Positions 1 through 8,885 of a stretch of DNA of 64,000 bases are shown here, piece by piece. Source of the DNA: Chitinophaga oryzae. Lineage in GTDB: Bacteria > Bacteroidota > Bacteroidia > Chitinophagales > Chitinophagaceae. Under the pieces are notes generated by a model. The model had not been told where the DNA came from and ran no database searches. It was given only the letters and a program-made list of their open reading frames with translations. The translations under genes and the position numbers were made by a program. The stretch covers positions 4,650,001 to 4,714,000 of the forward strand of contig NZ_CP051204.2 of NCBI RefSeq assembly GCF_012516375.2, given 5' to 3'. The first letter of the stretch is position 1; every line of letters begins with the position of its first letter.

Positions 1-333
1 ATTATTCTTTTGGTGAAAGCTACCCCGCAATGGCTGACGCTCCCACGGCTGCAGCGCGACAAGTTTGTGCAAACGGAAGTCCGGGCCGTTCTGGACAAAT
101 TTGCCGGCCAGTGCAGCATCCGGCTATTTGACTGCGACTTTACCCATGCGCATGTTTCTGATTTTATGATCATTGAAACCGCTAACCTGGAGCAATACGG
201 CTACCTGATAGGTTATCTCCGGGAGTCCAAAACACTCGCGGCGCCCTATTTTGAAATAAAGGACATCATTATCGGCGTTCCCAATAATTTCAGGGGATCT
301 ATGGATATCGATGATATCAGGCAGGCGGTGTAA
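1..333 (+). CDS. Darcynin-like small protein (5' end outside window)
   Basis: The reading frame is open from the first base (I-I-L-L-V-K-A-T-P-Q-W-L), so the true start lies upstream. The visible 110 residues begin with the strand and 'KATPQWL.L.R..R..F' pattern that I associate with the darcynin family of small single-domain proteins of unknown function. No signal peptide or membrane segment is visible. The stop codon lies directly against the stop of the oppositely oriented next gene, so the two genes converge with no spacer. The family assignment rests on recall of the N-terminal pattern only. Confidence 0.6.
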   Translation: MILLVKATPQWLTLPRLQRDKFVQTEVRAVLDKFAGQCSIRLFDCDFTHAHVSDFMIIETANLEQYGYLIGYLRESKTLAAPYFEIKDIIIGVPNNFRGSMDIDDIRQAV

Positions 334-1115
334 CTAATGCCCCGGTATGATCTGTAAACCGGCAGGATCTTTCGCCGCAGGGTGTTCCAGGGCCCACACC
401 CTGGCGAAGTGACGGCCGTTGTCCCGGATATAGAGGTAATATTCGTAGTCATTGCGGAAATAACTGAACATGGCATAGGTGGGGCGATACTGTTTCATGA
501 ACGCTTCCAGCGCTGGTGATTCAAGACCGGTAATCTTCTTCACCAGCGCTTTATTAAAACGATGGTCCACATATTTTTCCTGCTCATCCCGCTCGAGCAG
601 TTCCCGGAAAGCCTCCATGCGCTTTATTTTTTTCGCATTAAAGATCATATCCAGGTTGATGCCCACGCCACCCGGACCACTGGTGCCTCCGAGTAACGAG
701 GGCGCATAATCAAAAACTTTCCGGTATTCGTCACGGAATGCCGCGGAGTCGGCAGAATAGTCTTTTAACCGGTTCGAGGAAACCACCACCGTGGGCAATG
801 TAGTGACATCCACATGCAGTTTCATATCAAACGGGCGGTTGGGATGGATCTCGTTAACAGGGAACTTCATCGTGGCCTTTCCCTGGTAAGAAAAACTCAG
901 GGAGTCTGCCAGCGTAAGCCGGATCACATAACGCCCCATCGAATCCGTCACAGTGCCCGCGCCCGAAGTGCTCATTACACTTACCCCGGCATCCCGAAAC
1001 GGCCGGAACGGTCGTATATCGTTCCGCTCACACGTACCTGCGCCCTTGCCGCCAACTGCAACAAGAGCATTAACAGGAATAATATCAGCCATCTAAACGG
1101 GTTATAAGTGCTCAT
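334..1115 (-). pseudogene. Secreted carboxypeptidase-regulatory-like protein, apparent frameshift
   Basis: The best start is the ATG at 1115, which gives a clear signal peptide (MSTYNPFRWLILFLLMLLLQ, then LAARAQ) followed by V-S-G-T-I-Y-D-R-S, the usual opening of a carboxypeptidase-regulatory-like beta domain. That frame reaches ...GMPG and then a TAA at 981-983. The rest (V-S-V-M-S-T-S-G-A-G-T-V-T-D-S-M-G-R-Y, then about 200 residues to 334) is in the next frame. One extra G in the G4 run at 984-987 would restore MPGVSVMSTSG. After the beta domain comes a charged helical region of unknown function. Either a real inactivating indel or a homopolymer sequencing error; the downstream frame shows no further decay. 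Confidence 0.75.
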
Positions 1116-1219
1116 TTCCGCCTCAATCTAACACAGGATCAATACATAAGCAAACCGCCCGGCAAACATTAACAAAACGTTGTATCTGTCGGCAGGCTTG
1201 CCAGGCTTGCATCCTGGTC

Positions 1220-1813
1220 TTACTTTTTCGTTTTTCTATCGATCTTGTCTTTCAGGGAAGCTATCTGCGCAATACATTCTTCCAGCCGCTGGTAGTGAAC
1301 GCTGCCATCGACAGCCAGGTCTTTTTTGGTGACCTCCACACCGTCGAGAAATGCCTCCAGGAAGGAAAGATAACGGGGCTGCTGCCCGTACAGCGCTTCA
1401 TACATCTCCTCGTTCAGCTTGTCTCCTTCCTTGCGGAGATCATTGCTTACCAGGTCGCTCACGTCCCGCATATGATTCATCACCGCGCTCATTTTGGTCT
1501 TGAGGTCTTCCAGGCGGTCCGGGTCTTTCTTACCCGGTGCGATATTATGGCGAAACAGGCTGTCAGACAACTTCTTCCGTGTTTTCATATATACCTGCAG
1601 GTCCTCTTTCAGGTCGCCCAGGTGCCGGCTCAGGTCTTCGCCTTTTTCCGGTTTGTAATATTTGTCAACATCATTGTTTAGGTGTTTGACCCATGTCAAC
1701 AGACCGGTGGTCATGTCCGATACCGGCGGAGTGGCCGTTTGTGCCCCGGCCTGGCCGGCCATCGCCAGTTGCAGTACCAGGGCCAGTGCTGCGCAAATTT
1801 TGCTGATCGTCAT
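1220..1813 (-). CDS. Secreted helical protein of unknown function
   Basis: Encodes 197 residues. I chose the ATG at 1813 because it starts a standard signal peptide (MTISKICAALALVLQLAMAG.QAGAQ); longer upstream extensions of the frame carry no such feature. The mature part is highly charged and predicted helical (K/E/D-rich: 'DLKEDLQVYMKTRKKLSDSLF', 'DLKTKMSAVMNHMRDVSDLV'), ending in KIDRKTKK. I recognise no family. It is transcribed divergently from the sensor kinase that starts at 1928, with 114 bp between them, so the two could share control. Probably periplasmic. Confidence 0.75.
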   Translation of the reverse strand: MTISKICAALALVLQLAMAGQAGAQTATPPVSDMTTGLLTWVKHLNNDVDKYYKPEKGEDLSRHLGDLKEDLQVYMKTRKKLSDSLFRHNIAPGKKDPDRLEDLKTKMSAVMNHMRDVSDLVSNDLRKEGDKLNEEMYEALYGQQPRYLSFLEAFLDGVEVTKKDLAVDGSVHYQRLEECIAQIASLKDKIDRKTKK

Positions 1814-1927
1814 ATTCTTTTCGGGTTGTTCATTTGCTGTACAAGATAGTAAATCTGCCGGTTTATGGGCCTGCCTGCCCGACCAACCGGCCATACAAAT
1901 CGCTTTTTGCCTATTTTTATACCCTGA

Positions 1928-3943
1928 ATGAACCATTCCATGCGAACCACCCTTCTTTTTCTTTGCTGTGTTTTTTTCACCACCGTGCTGAAAGCGCAAA
2001 GCCCGACCGACAAGCGGTACCTCGACAGCCTCGAATCCGTTTTTGCCCGGGCGCGTACCGACAGCGAAAAAATACGCGCTGCGGTGCTGATATCCAGCTA
2101 CTGGGTGTATACCGATACCGTTAAAGCAATGGCCATCATAGACAAAGTTGAGCCCCTGGCCAAAGGCAAGCCTTACTACGAAGGCCTGCTGATTTCCGTG
2201 CGCGCCAATGCCAGCGTGTTTGTCGATGATTTCGAAAAAGGACAGCAACGGCTGATGGCGGCAGAACGCATCTTTGAAAAACAGGAGACACCTGAAGCTT
2301 ACGGCCAGCGGGCACGCCTCTGGTACAACTACGCCTTTATCGAACAACGTCAGGGACACGACAAAGAATTTCTCCGTATTATACTGGAGCGTTGTATCCC
2401 CTACGGAGAGAAGTCAAAGGAAAACGGGCTGTTGTCCCAGTATTATTCCGCCGTGGGGGTGGCTTTTATGAACGAACGTGAATACGACAAAGCCATTCAA
2501 TACCAGCAAAAAGCCATCGACAGATATAAGGAAGAAGGACAGAAAGACGATTTCATCATCTGGAACTACCTCCGGATGGCTACCTGCTATATCTATAAAA
2601 AGGACCTGCCGAAGGCAAAACAAAACCTGGACATCGTGTCGGCGATGCCCGAATCCAAAGAAGAGCGTTCCTATACCTCGCTCTACTATACCACCTATGC
2701 ACAGTATTACGGCGGCATGAAACAGTTCGACGCAGCGCTGCAGGCTATTGACGCCGGCATGAAAGCGGCGCAACATCTCAACCAGGGCCATCGCTACAGC
2801 GCCCTGCTGTACCAGAAATATTCCCTGCTGAAAGACATGAAACGCTACCGGGAAGCCAAAGCAATACTGGTCACGCTTTCCACCGATCAAACTTTCATCG
2901 GCCACGAGAAAAACCAGCTGACGCTCAAAAAAGAAATGGCCGAGATCATGGCCAGCCTCGGTGACTATAAAGGCGCCTATGAGATGATGATGGCGCACAA
3001 AGAGCAGAATGACAGCGTCAACAACCAGGTGGTGCGCAGACAGGTGGAAGAACTGGAAATTCAATACCGTAATGCAGAGCACGAAAAGAAAATAGCCGTA
3101 CTGGAATCGGAAAAAAAGGAAGCCGCAGCCAGGGCCCGCAACCAGGCGCTGTTCAACTGGCTGCTCAGCACCGTGGCGCTCATCCTGCTGATATTGGCCG
3201 CTTTCTCCTGGCTGTTTTACCGCAACCAGAAAAAACTGTCTGCCCAGGAAGAAGTCAACCACCGCCAGCAAGTAAAAGAAATGCAGCAACAGCAGCAGTT
3301 GGTGGCCACAGAAGCCATGCTGGAAGGCGCCGAACGCGAACGCCGCCGGGTGGCCCGGGAACTGCATGACGGCCTGGGTGGCCTGTTGTCGGGCATCCGG
3401 ATAAAACTGAGCGGTGTGTCGCGGTCCGACGAAGAGCTGGATAAAATCATTCACCAGGTAGACAATGCTGTGTCCGAAGTGCGCCGCATTGCCCACAATA
3501 TGATGCCGGAAACCCTCGCCCGCTTTGGCGTGGAGACAGCCCTGCAGGAACTGTGCGACTCGCTGCAGACGCCACAGACCGTCATTCATTTCGAAGCTTT
3601 CGATATCCGGAAAGACATGCCTGTTTCTGCCCAACTGGCCATTTACCGCATTGTACAGGAAGCTCTCTCCAACGCCCTGCGGTATGCTGACGCCAAAAAC
3701 ATTGTCGTGCAATGCAGCCAGAACGGGCACACGTTTTTTATCACAGTGGAAGACGATGGTAAAGGCTTTGATCCCCGGCGTCCGCAACGTATCGGAATCG
3801 GCCTCACCAGCATGGAAAACCGCGCCCGCTACCTCAACGGTAGACTGGAGCTCGACAGCCAGCCCGGCGCCGGCACTACCATCCATGTGGAATTGGACCT
3901 GGAGACAAAAAGCAGGGAAATCAATACCTTACAGGAAGTCTGA
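1928..3943 (+). CDS. TPR-containing NarL-family sensor histidine kinase
   Basis: 671 residues. A signal peptide (to about residue 24, ...VLKAQ) is followed by a periplasmic array of tetratricopeptide-like helices (about 30-370, e.g. 'YDKAIQYQQKAIDRYKEEG'), a coiled coil, one membrane segment near 405-425 (FNWLLSTVALILLILAAFSW), then a HisKA_3 dimerisation domain with H480 in ERRRVARELHDGLGGLLS and a HATPase_c domain (N box 'EALSNALRYA', G box 'DDGKGFD'). In the family, H480 is autophosphorylated and passes phosphate to a LuxR/NarL-type regulator. No response regulator is adjacent, so it is an orphan here. An internal ATG at 1940 is an alternative start. Confidence 0.93.
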   Translation: MNHSMRTTLLFLCCVFFTTVLKAQSPTDKRYLDSLESVFARARTDSEKIRAAVLISSYWVYTDTVKAMAIIDKVEPLAKGKPYYEGLLISVRANASVFVDDFEKGQQRLMAAERIFEKQETPEAYGQRARLWYNYAFIEQRQGHDKEFLRIILERCIPYGEKSKENGLLSQYYSAVGVAFMNEREYDKAIQYQQKAIDRYKEEGQKDDFIIWNYLRMATCYIYKKDLPKAKQNLDIVSAMPESKEERSYTSLYYTTYAQYYGGMKQFDAALQAIDAGMKAAQHLNQGHRYSALLYQKYSLLKDMKRYREAKAILVTLSTDQTFIGHEKNQLTLKKEMAEIMASLGDYKGAYEMMMAHKEQNDSVNNQVVRRQVEELEIQYRNAEHEKKIAVLESEKKEAAARARNQALFNWLLSTVALILLILAAFSWLFYRNQKKLSAQEEVNHRQQVKEMQQQQQLVATEAMLEGAERERRRVARELHDGLGGLLSGIRIKLSGVSRSDEELDKIIHQVDNAVSEVRRIAHNMMPETLARFGVETALQELCDSLQTPQTVIHFEAFDIRKDMPVSAQLAIYRIVQEALSNALRYADAKNIVVQCSQNGHTFFITVEDDGKGFDPRRPQRIGIGLTSMENRARYLNGRLELDSQPGAGTTIHVELDLETKSREINTLQEV

Positions 3944-4061
3944 AAAATATTTTCTTCCAGGTGTCCAAATCCGGGTAACCGGCTGCGTCATAGTAGCAAA
4001 TTCGACTTAATCCCGCCACACTGGTGGTACAATTGAAAGCACCCGCAAAAATATAAGGACG

Positions 4062-4400
4062 ATGCAGGAATTTTTAGTGATCATCCGGGGCGGAAAAGAC
4101 CCTGGCCTCGGCTCCGCGCAGGAAATGCAGGAACATCTGCAACACTGGCAACGCTGGCTGGGCGAACTGATGGCCTCCGGCAACTATGTGGCCGGTCAGA
4201 ACCTGGAACCGCAGGGACTGACAGTACTCAGCAACGCCACGGTTACCGACAGGCCGCTGGCAGAAGGCAAAGAACTGGTAGCAGGCTACCTCGTGTTGCG
4301 GGCCGATAGCGCCGCTGCCGCAGCAGAACTGGCCAAAGGCTGTCCGGGCCTGCCTTTCGGCTGTACGCTGGAAATACGTGGCATCAGACAGTTACATTAA
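4062..4400 (+). CDS. YCII/DGPF-domain protein
   Basis: 112 residues forming one alpha-beta ferredoxin-like YCII domain: F-L-V-I-I-R-G at the N terminus, a helix 'EEMQEHLQHWQRWLGEL' type segment, G-N-Y-V-A-G-Q-N-L-E, and a C-terminal 'CPGLPFGCTLEIRGIRQ'. It ends two bases before the ATG of the following sigma factor, so the two are certainly cotranscribed. Proteins of this type (also called DGPF proteins) are the standard neighbours of ECF42-group sigma factors; their biochemical role is unknown. Confidence 0.9.
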   Translation: MQEFLVIIRGGKDPGLGSAQEMQEHLQHWQRWLGELMASGNYVAGQNLEPQGLTVLSNATVTDRPLAEGKELVAGYLVLRADSAAAAAELAKGCPGLPFGCTLEIRGIRQLH

Positions 4401-4402
4401 CC

Positions 4403-5662
4403 ATGACCGCCTCCCAAAACATCGACCAGGCAGTAAACCATCTTTTCAGACAGGCGTCCGGAAAGATGGTGGCTGTACTGGTAAAAATATTCGGTACGGA
4501 AAACTACGCCCTCGCGGAAGATGTGATGCAGGACGCGCTGCTCAGCGGACTGGAAACATGGAAGTTCAACGGCATCCCCGACAACCCCGAAGCCTGGCTG
4601 TTCCGGGTGGCCAGGAACAAAGCTATCGATATTATCCGCCGGAAAAAACACCAGTCGAACGCCGACTTCTCCGATCCGGAACAACTGCCGCCATCCGCCA
4701 GCGATGCACTGGACCAGCACTGGCAGGAAGCGCATATTAAAGATGATTTCCTGGGGATGATGTTCGCTTGTTGTCACCCTGATATCTCCCCGGAAAACCA
4801 GGTCACTTTTATACTGAAGTCACTCTGCGGTTTCAGTACCCGGGAAGTGGCGCGCGCTTTCCTGACATCGGAAGACACCATTTCCAAAAGGCTGTACCGC
4901 ACCAAAGAGTTCTTCCGGGCCAGCCGGATAAGACCGTATATTCCACCGCCGGCGCAGCTCTCCGGCAGACTGGACGCGGTGCTCAACAGTCTTTATCTGT
5001 TGTTCAACGAAGGATACAGCGCCACGCAGCACGAACAACTCATACGGGAAGATATTATTACGCAAGCCATGTACCTGTGCCAGTGCCTGCTCGATCATGC
5101 GCATACGCGGCAGCCGCGCACCGCTGCCCTCATGGCGCTGTTCTGTTTCCATGCCGCCCGCAGCAGCAGCAGGCTTCACCCCGATGGTACCATTATCCCG
5201 CTGTCGCAGCAGGACCGGCAACAGTGGAACAAAGAGCTGATCACTGCCGGCAACGAATGGCTCAACAAGGCCGCTGTAGGCACCACTTTCTCCCCTTTCC
5301 ACCTGGAGGCTGCCATAGCCTGTGAGCACTGTATGGCGCCTGACTATGCGGCCACCAACTGGAAAATGATCCTGTCTTATTACGATGCGCTGCTGCAGCT
5401 CACCAAAGACCCTGTGATATTGCTCAACCGCAGCGTCGCCATGTTGGAATATGCCGGCGCGCAGGCAGCGCTGCAATCGCTGGAAGCCCTGGAGGGGCAC
5501 CGCCAGCTGAACCGCTACTACCTCTATCATGCCGTATTGGGCGAGATCTACAAACGGATGGGCGAGAAAGAAAAAGCCGTGACTTGCTTCGAACAAGCGC
5601 GCCTGTTGACTGCCGCGCAACAGGAACAGGAATTCCTGGCGGCTAAAATTGCAGATACCTGA
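4403..5662 (+). CDS. ECF42-type RNA polymerase sigma factor with DUF6596/TPR extension
   Basis: 419 residues, more than twice the length of an ordinary ECF sigma. Region sigma-2 lies at about 10-75 (ALAEDVMQDALLSGLETW, PEAWLFRVARNKAIDIIRRKK), sigma-4 at about 105-165 (CGFSTREVARAFLTSEDTISKRLYRTKE). A long C-terminal part (about 175-415) contains the DUF6596 signature RLDAVLNSLYLLFNEGYSAT and TPR-like helices near the end (YLYHAVLGEIYKRMGEKEKAVTCFEQA). In the ECF42 group the extension is thought to control the sigma factor in place of an anti-sigma factor, consistent with the lack of one here. Operon with the preceding YCII gene. Confidence 0.93.
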   Translation: MTASQNIDQAVNHLFRQASGKMVAVLVKIFGTENYALAEDVMQDALLSGLETWKFNGIPDNPEAWLFRVARNKAIDIIRRKKHQSNADFSDPEQLPPSASDALDQHWQEAHIKDDFLGMMFACCHPDISPENQVTFILKSLCGFSTREVARAFLTSEDTISKRLYRTKEFFRASRIRPYIPPPAQLSGRLDAVLNSLYLLFNEGYSATQHEQLIREDIITQAMYLCQCLLDHAHTRQPRTAALMALFCFHAARSSSRLHPDGTIIPLSQQDRQQWNKELITAGNEWLNKAAVGTTFSPFHLEAAIACEHCMAPDYAATNWKMILSYYDALLQLTKDPVILLNRSVAMLEYAGAQAALQSLEALEGHRQLNRYYLYHAVLGEIYKRMGEKEKAVTCFEQARLLTAAQQEQEFLAAKIADT

Positions 5663-5746
5663 TTCCCACGAACGGTGGCTGGTATTTGTTTCACCGGCTG
5701 TTTACGGGCAGACGAAGGACATGGAATGGAATCCATGCCCTCGTCG

Positions 5747-6826
5747 TCAGTTGAGCCCGCCGGGTTGCTGTTGCAGGCTTTTGGCGATGGCCAGTTCTGT
5801 GGCAAAACCGGTGGCCATGGCTTCCGGCAGCTGTATTCCTTTAGCAGCAGGCCATGGCAGGTGTTTCATCGGCCAGTCGCATTGCGCCAGGTATTTTTCA
5901 TAGGCTACCGTCCGCTCGTTGGTCACTTCAAAAGAATTGCTCCAAAAGGCGTTTCCTAAGCGATAGTTGTTACAGAAGTCTGTAAAGTCGTCAAACAGTT
6001 CATATACGTAGTCTGCCGCCTGCAGTATGTTTTTCCAGGCCTCTTCCGCTGTGATGTGTCCCGCCATATAGGCATCCCGGGAGATCACAATCAGCCGCCA
6101 GCATTCATACCCCCATATCAGCTTAGGCGGACGGCCGCCAGGTCTGTGTTCGACACAGGAAAATATGTAGGATTCCGGCAGGCCGGTCAGCGCCGCCAGG
6201 CGGGTGCTGACTTCGCGGCTTTCATTCCGCAGCGATACGGTCATGGCAAAGGGCTCTGCGTGGTAACCTTTTGTCAGCAGTTGCTGAGCTACCTTCCGGT
6301 AGTTGTCCGTAGTGAGGATGCCCCAGCTCTGATCAAGGTCTTTTTTATAGAGATTGGCGTCGGCGGGTGTGAAGGTATGGTATTTACCGGGTCCTTGTAA
6401 AGCCGCCAGGGGGTAGTATTCCAGCGTTTCGCTCCAGTAGCCGCCTTTATAGATGTCTACCAGCTCCAGCCGCAAAGCCTGTCGTTTCTCTTCACTCAAC
6501 CAGGTAATTCCGTTCACCTGGTAATAACGTTGTTGTTCCCGCAGGGGCAGCGTGCCGATGTACCGCGCCACGACGAAAAAAAGGCTGACCAGTGCTATAA
6601 AACCGATAATGGCGGTCCACTGGGCGCCGGTGAGTGGCGCGGGGTCTTTCACCAGCTTTTGTACCAACATAATCAGGAAAAAGAAATCAAGGAGGGCGAA
6701 AGTGACCAGCAGCGTAGCGATGGCATACAATACAGGCTGTTGCCTGCGGTATTTTTCATACTGGCGCCATTGGGGCCGGACAGGAAAATTCAGGTCACGC
6801 GGGTGATTCTGTAACAACGGTTTCAT
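5747..6826 (-). CDS. DUF1266 membrane-anchored protein
   Basis: 359 residues from the ATG at 6826; a longer frame exists but adds only MYFRSSKFIYI. Two adjacent membrane segments lie at about 35-60 (YAIATLLVTFALLDFFFLIML) and 72-95 (WTAIIGFIALVSLFFVVARYI), followed by a large soluble domain. The C-terminal part has the DUF1266 pattern: WGYECWRLIVISRDAYMAGHI, then EEAW, then a helix ending NNYRLGNAFWS. The function of DUF1266 is unknown; several members are linked to secretion or toxin loci, but nothing in this neighbourhood supports that. It converges with the ECF42 sigma factor gene. Confidence 0.82.
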   Translation of the reverse strand: MKPLLQNHPRDLNFPVRPQWRQYEKYRRQQPVLYAIATLLVTFALLDFFFLIMLVQKLVKDPAPLTGAQWTAIIGFIALVSLFFVVARYIGTLPLREQQRYYQVNGITWLSEEKRQALRLELVDIYKGGYWSETLEYYPLAALQGPGKYHTFTPADANLYKKDLDQSWGILTTDNYRKVAQQLLTKGYHAEPFAMTVSLRNESREVSTRLAALTGLPESYIFSCVEHRPGGRPPKLIWGYECWRLIVISRDAYMAGHITAEEAWKNILQAADYVYELFDDFTDFCNNYRLGNAFWSNSFEVTNERTVAYEKYLAQCDWPMKHLPWPAAKGIQLPEAMATGFATELAIAKSLQQQPGGLN

Positions 6827-6892
6827 TATATATATAAATTTCGAACTGCGAAAGTACAATAACTTTTAAGCTTTTGGCCCCTCTCCTGCTTT

Positions 6893-6930
6893 TCTCAAAA
6901 TAAAAGGCCGCTTCCGTACGGGAAGCGGCC
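6893..6930 (-). terminator. Rho-independent terminator of the MFS gene
   Basis: A perfect 10-bp stem, GGCCGCTTCC (6906-6915) with GGAAGCGGCC (6921-6930), closes a 5-base loop. Read on the minus strand it is followed by TTTTATTTT. It lies just past the stop codon of the MFS transporter gene. Confidence 0.88.
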
Positions 6931-6957
6931 CTTCGTATGAATAGCATCATGTTACCA

Positions 6958-8241
6958 TCAGTGCATGGGTGTTTCACCCATGGGAGCGGAACCTTTGATC
7001 ACATTGGCCAGTTCGGGGTTCTCCCTTTTTTCGCGGGTCAGCACCTTGTACGTGATGATGACGCTGAGCATCATACATACTGCTCCGATCAGGAAGTGCA
7101 TGCCGGGGAAGTAGAATGGCGCCCGGGCAGAGGTGAAATAAGCAAAGGTGCTGTTCATGATCAGCGGGCCTACCACGGTGGTCAGGCTCATAAGGCTGGT
7201 CAGCGCCCCCTGTAGTTCTCCCTGCTGGTTGGGCGGCACATGGCCCGAGATCACTGACTGAAGGGAAGGTCCGCAGATACCGCCAAGGCAGTAAGGTATC
7301 AGGAAGGCGAACATCATCCAGCCCTGCGTGGCAAAGGCAAACAGCAACAGGCCGAAGGCGTATAATGACAGTCCCAGGTAGATACTCTTTTCATTGCCGA
7401 TTTTCGGATTAATGACGCGGGTGAGCCCTGCCTGCACGGCACCTACCAGCACGCCTACCACGGCCAGGGAGATACCTACCATTTTCTCGCTCCAGTTGAA
7501 ACGGTAGATGGTGAAGAAGTTCCAGTTACCCTGTACCGCCTGGCTGCCAAGGTAAATCAGGAAGAAGCTGAATGCCAGTCCGCCGATTTCGGGGTGATGG
7601 GTCAGGAACTTCAGGGAGCCAAACGGGTTGGCCCGTTTCCACTCAAACGGCCGGCGGTTTTCTTTGGCCAGCGATTCCGGCAGCAGGAAATAACCATAGA
7701 GGCAGTTGAGCAAACAGAGCGCGGCAGCAGCGTAAAACGGTGCGCGGATGCCCCAGGTGGCCAGCAGCGCGCCCAGCGCCGGTCCTAACACGAACCCGAG
7801 ACCAAAAGCGGCGCCGATAAGCCCGAAGTTTTTGGCTTTGGACGTTTCGTCGGTGCTCACGTCTGCGATGTACGCGGTGGCGGTGGTAAAACTGGCGCCG
7901 GTAATACCGGCTATCACGCGGCCGATGAACAACCATCCGTAGTGAGGCGCCAGTGCCAGGATGATGTAGTCGATACCGAAGCCCAGCAGGGACAGCAGCA
8001 ACACCGGGCGGCGGCCATAGCGGTCGCTCAGGTTACCGATTACCGGGGCAAATAAAAACTGTGTGATGGCAAAAACAGATAATAACAGGGCGCCGTAGGT
8101 ACTGGCTTCGTTGACCGGAATGTGCTTCAGTTGGGCAATCAGATCAGCCATCACCGGAATGATCAGCCCCCAACCCATCACATCAATCAGCAAAGTGATA
8201 AAAATAAAGCTAATCGCAGCTTTTTTGGAAGTGGTATGCAT
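6958..8241 (-). CDS. TetA-type MFS drug/proton antiporter
   Basis: 427 residues from ATG 8241; the frame continues 16 codons upstream without better features. Twelve hydrophobic segments are visible. The MFS motif A appears as GNLSDRYGRRPVLLLSL after helix 2, and a motif C-like glycine-rich helix 5 as GAAFGLGFVLGPALGALLA, typical of the TCR/Tet drug:H+ antiporter (DHA1) subfamily. Inner-membrane efflux of a small molecule is likely, but the substrate cannot be read from sequence. It is divergent from the small membrane-protein pair beginning at 8523 and is closed by a strong terminator. Confidence 0.9.
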   Translation of the reverse strand: MHTTSKKAAISFIFITLLIDVMGWGLIIPVMADLIAQLKHIPVNEASTYGALLLSVFAITQFLFAPVIGNLSDRYGRRPVLLLSLLGFGIDYIILALAPHYGWLFIGRVIAGITGASFTTATAYIADVSTDETSKAKNFGLIGAAFGLGFVLGPALGALLATWGIRAPFYAAAALCLLNCLYGYFLLPESLAKENRRPFEWKRANPFGSLKFLTHHPEIGGLAFSFFLIYLGSQAVQGNWNFFTIYRFNWSEKMVGISLAVVGVLVGAVQAGLTRVINPKIGNEKSIYLGLSLYAFGLLLFAFATQGWMMFAFLIPYCLGGICGPSLQSVISGHVPPNQQGELQGALTSLMSLTTVVGPLIMNSTFAYFTSARAPFYFPGMHFLIGAVCMMLSVIITYKVLTREKRENPELANVIKGSAPMGETPMH

Positions 8242-8401
8242 AGTAGTGAATTGCGAATAATGGAATGTCTTTCGAAAAACGGGGAACAAAAATACGTTGT
8301 GTTATGGTTTTCTCATGGGTTCACCTATTTTATCAGGGTCACAAAGGTACATCCGATCCGGCTATTATAAAGCTTTTTCCGGTTGAAATACATACGACCA
8401 T

Positions 8402-8485
8402 CGGTAAAAACCCTCATTTATCCGGTAAAACCCCCGTTTTTTCTTCAAAAAAACTTTCAATATTTTTTGAAAATACCGAAAGTTT
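8402..8485. promoter_or_regulatory. Candidate operator: direct repeats plus inverted repeat
   Basis: CGGTAAAA occurs at 8402-8409 and 8423-8430, exactly 21 bp (two helical turns) apart, each followed by a C-rich run. A further inverted repeat, AAACTTTC (8451-8458) with GAAAGTTT (8478-8485), lies between these and the ATG at 8523. All sit in the divergent intergenic region between the MFS gene and the small membrane-protein pair. The role is inferred from position only. Confidence 0.35.
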
Positions 8486-8522
8486 AAATAGTTTTGACAC
8501 CAGAAAAGCAAACCTGCAAGCC

Positions 8523-8882
8523 ATGAACATCCTTGCCTATCTGATCTACTTTGTTATCACTTATCTGATCACGGTACATGTAGGACTTCGTTTTTACCGG
8601 AACGGCAGGGTCTTCATCCACGGCCTGATACCCCAGGATGCGGCGTTGTGCGAAGCCATCAACAATATCCTGCTCACGGGCTATTACCTGGTGAACATCG
8701 GTTACGCCACAGTGATGATTTCCTTCTGGCAAACGATTCATACCGTCACGGAACTGGTGACGCAAATAACGGAGAGTACGGGGTTAATTATCCTCACCCT
8801 GGGGTTGCTGCACTGTTTTAATATGAGTGCGATTTACTACATCGGCAGAAAAAAACAATTACTTCATCCCATAAAACCATAA
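8523..8882 (+). CDS. Small membrane protein A of a paralogous pair
   Basis: 119 residues from the ATG at 8523. Three hydrophobic helices are visible: NILAYLIYFVITYLITVHVG (1-20), NNILLTGYYLVNIGYATVMI (about 50-70) and STGLIILTLGLLHCFNMSAIYYI (about 87-110). I do not recognise the family. The middle segment closely matches the next gene's product (N-x-L-x-x-T-G-F-Y-L-L-N-I-G-F-A), so the two are tandem paralogues, perhaps forming a heteromeric membrane complex. Only three bases separate the stop from the next ATG. Confidence 0.8.
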   Translation: MNILAYLIYFVITYLITVHVGLRFYRNGRVFIHGLIPQDAALCEAINNILLTGYYLVNIGYATVMISFWQTIHTVTELVTQITESTGLIILTLGLLHCFNMSAIYYIGRKKQLLHPIKP

Positions 8883-8885
8883 CAT

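Noticed and set aside
2414..3886. Long minus-strand frame of 490 codons within the sensor kinase gene
   Set aside because: It lies entirely inside the clearly coding TPR kinase gene on the other strand and encodes no recognisable domain.
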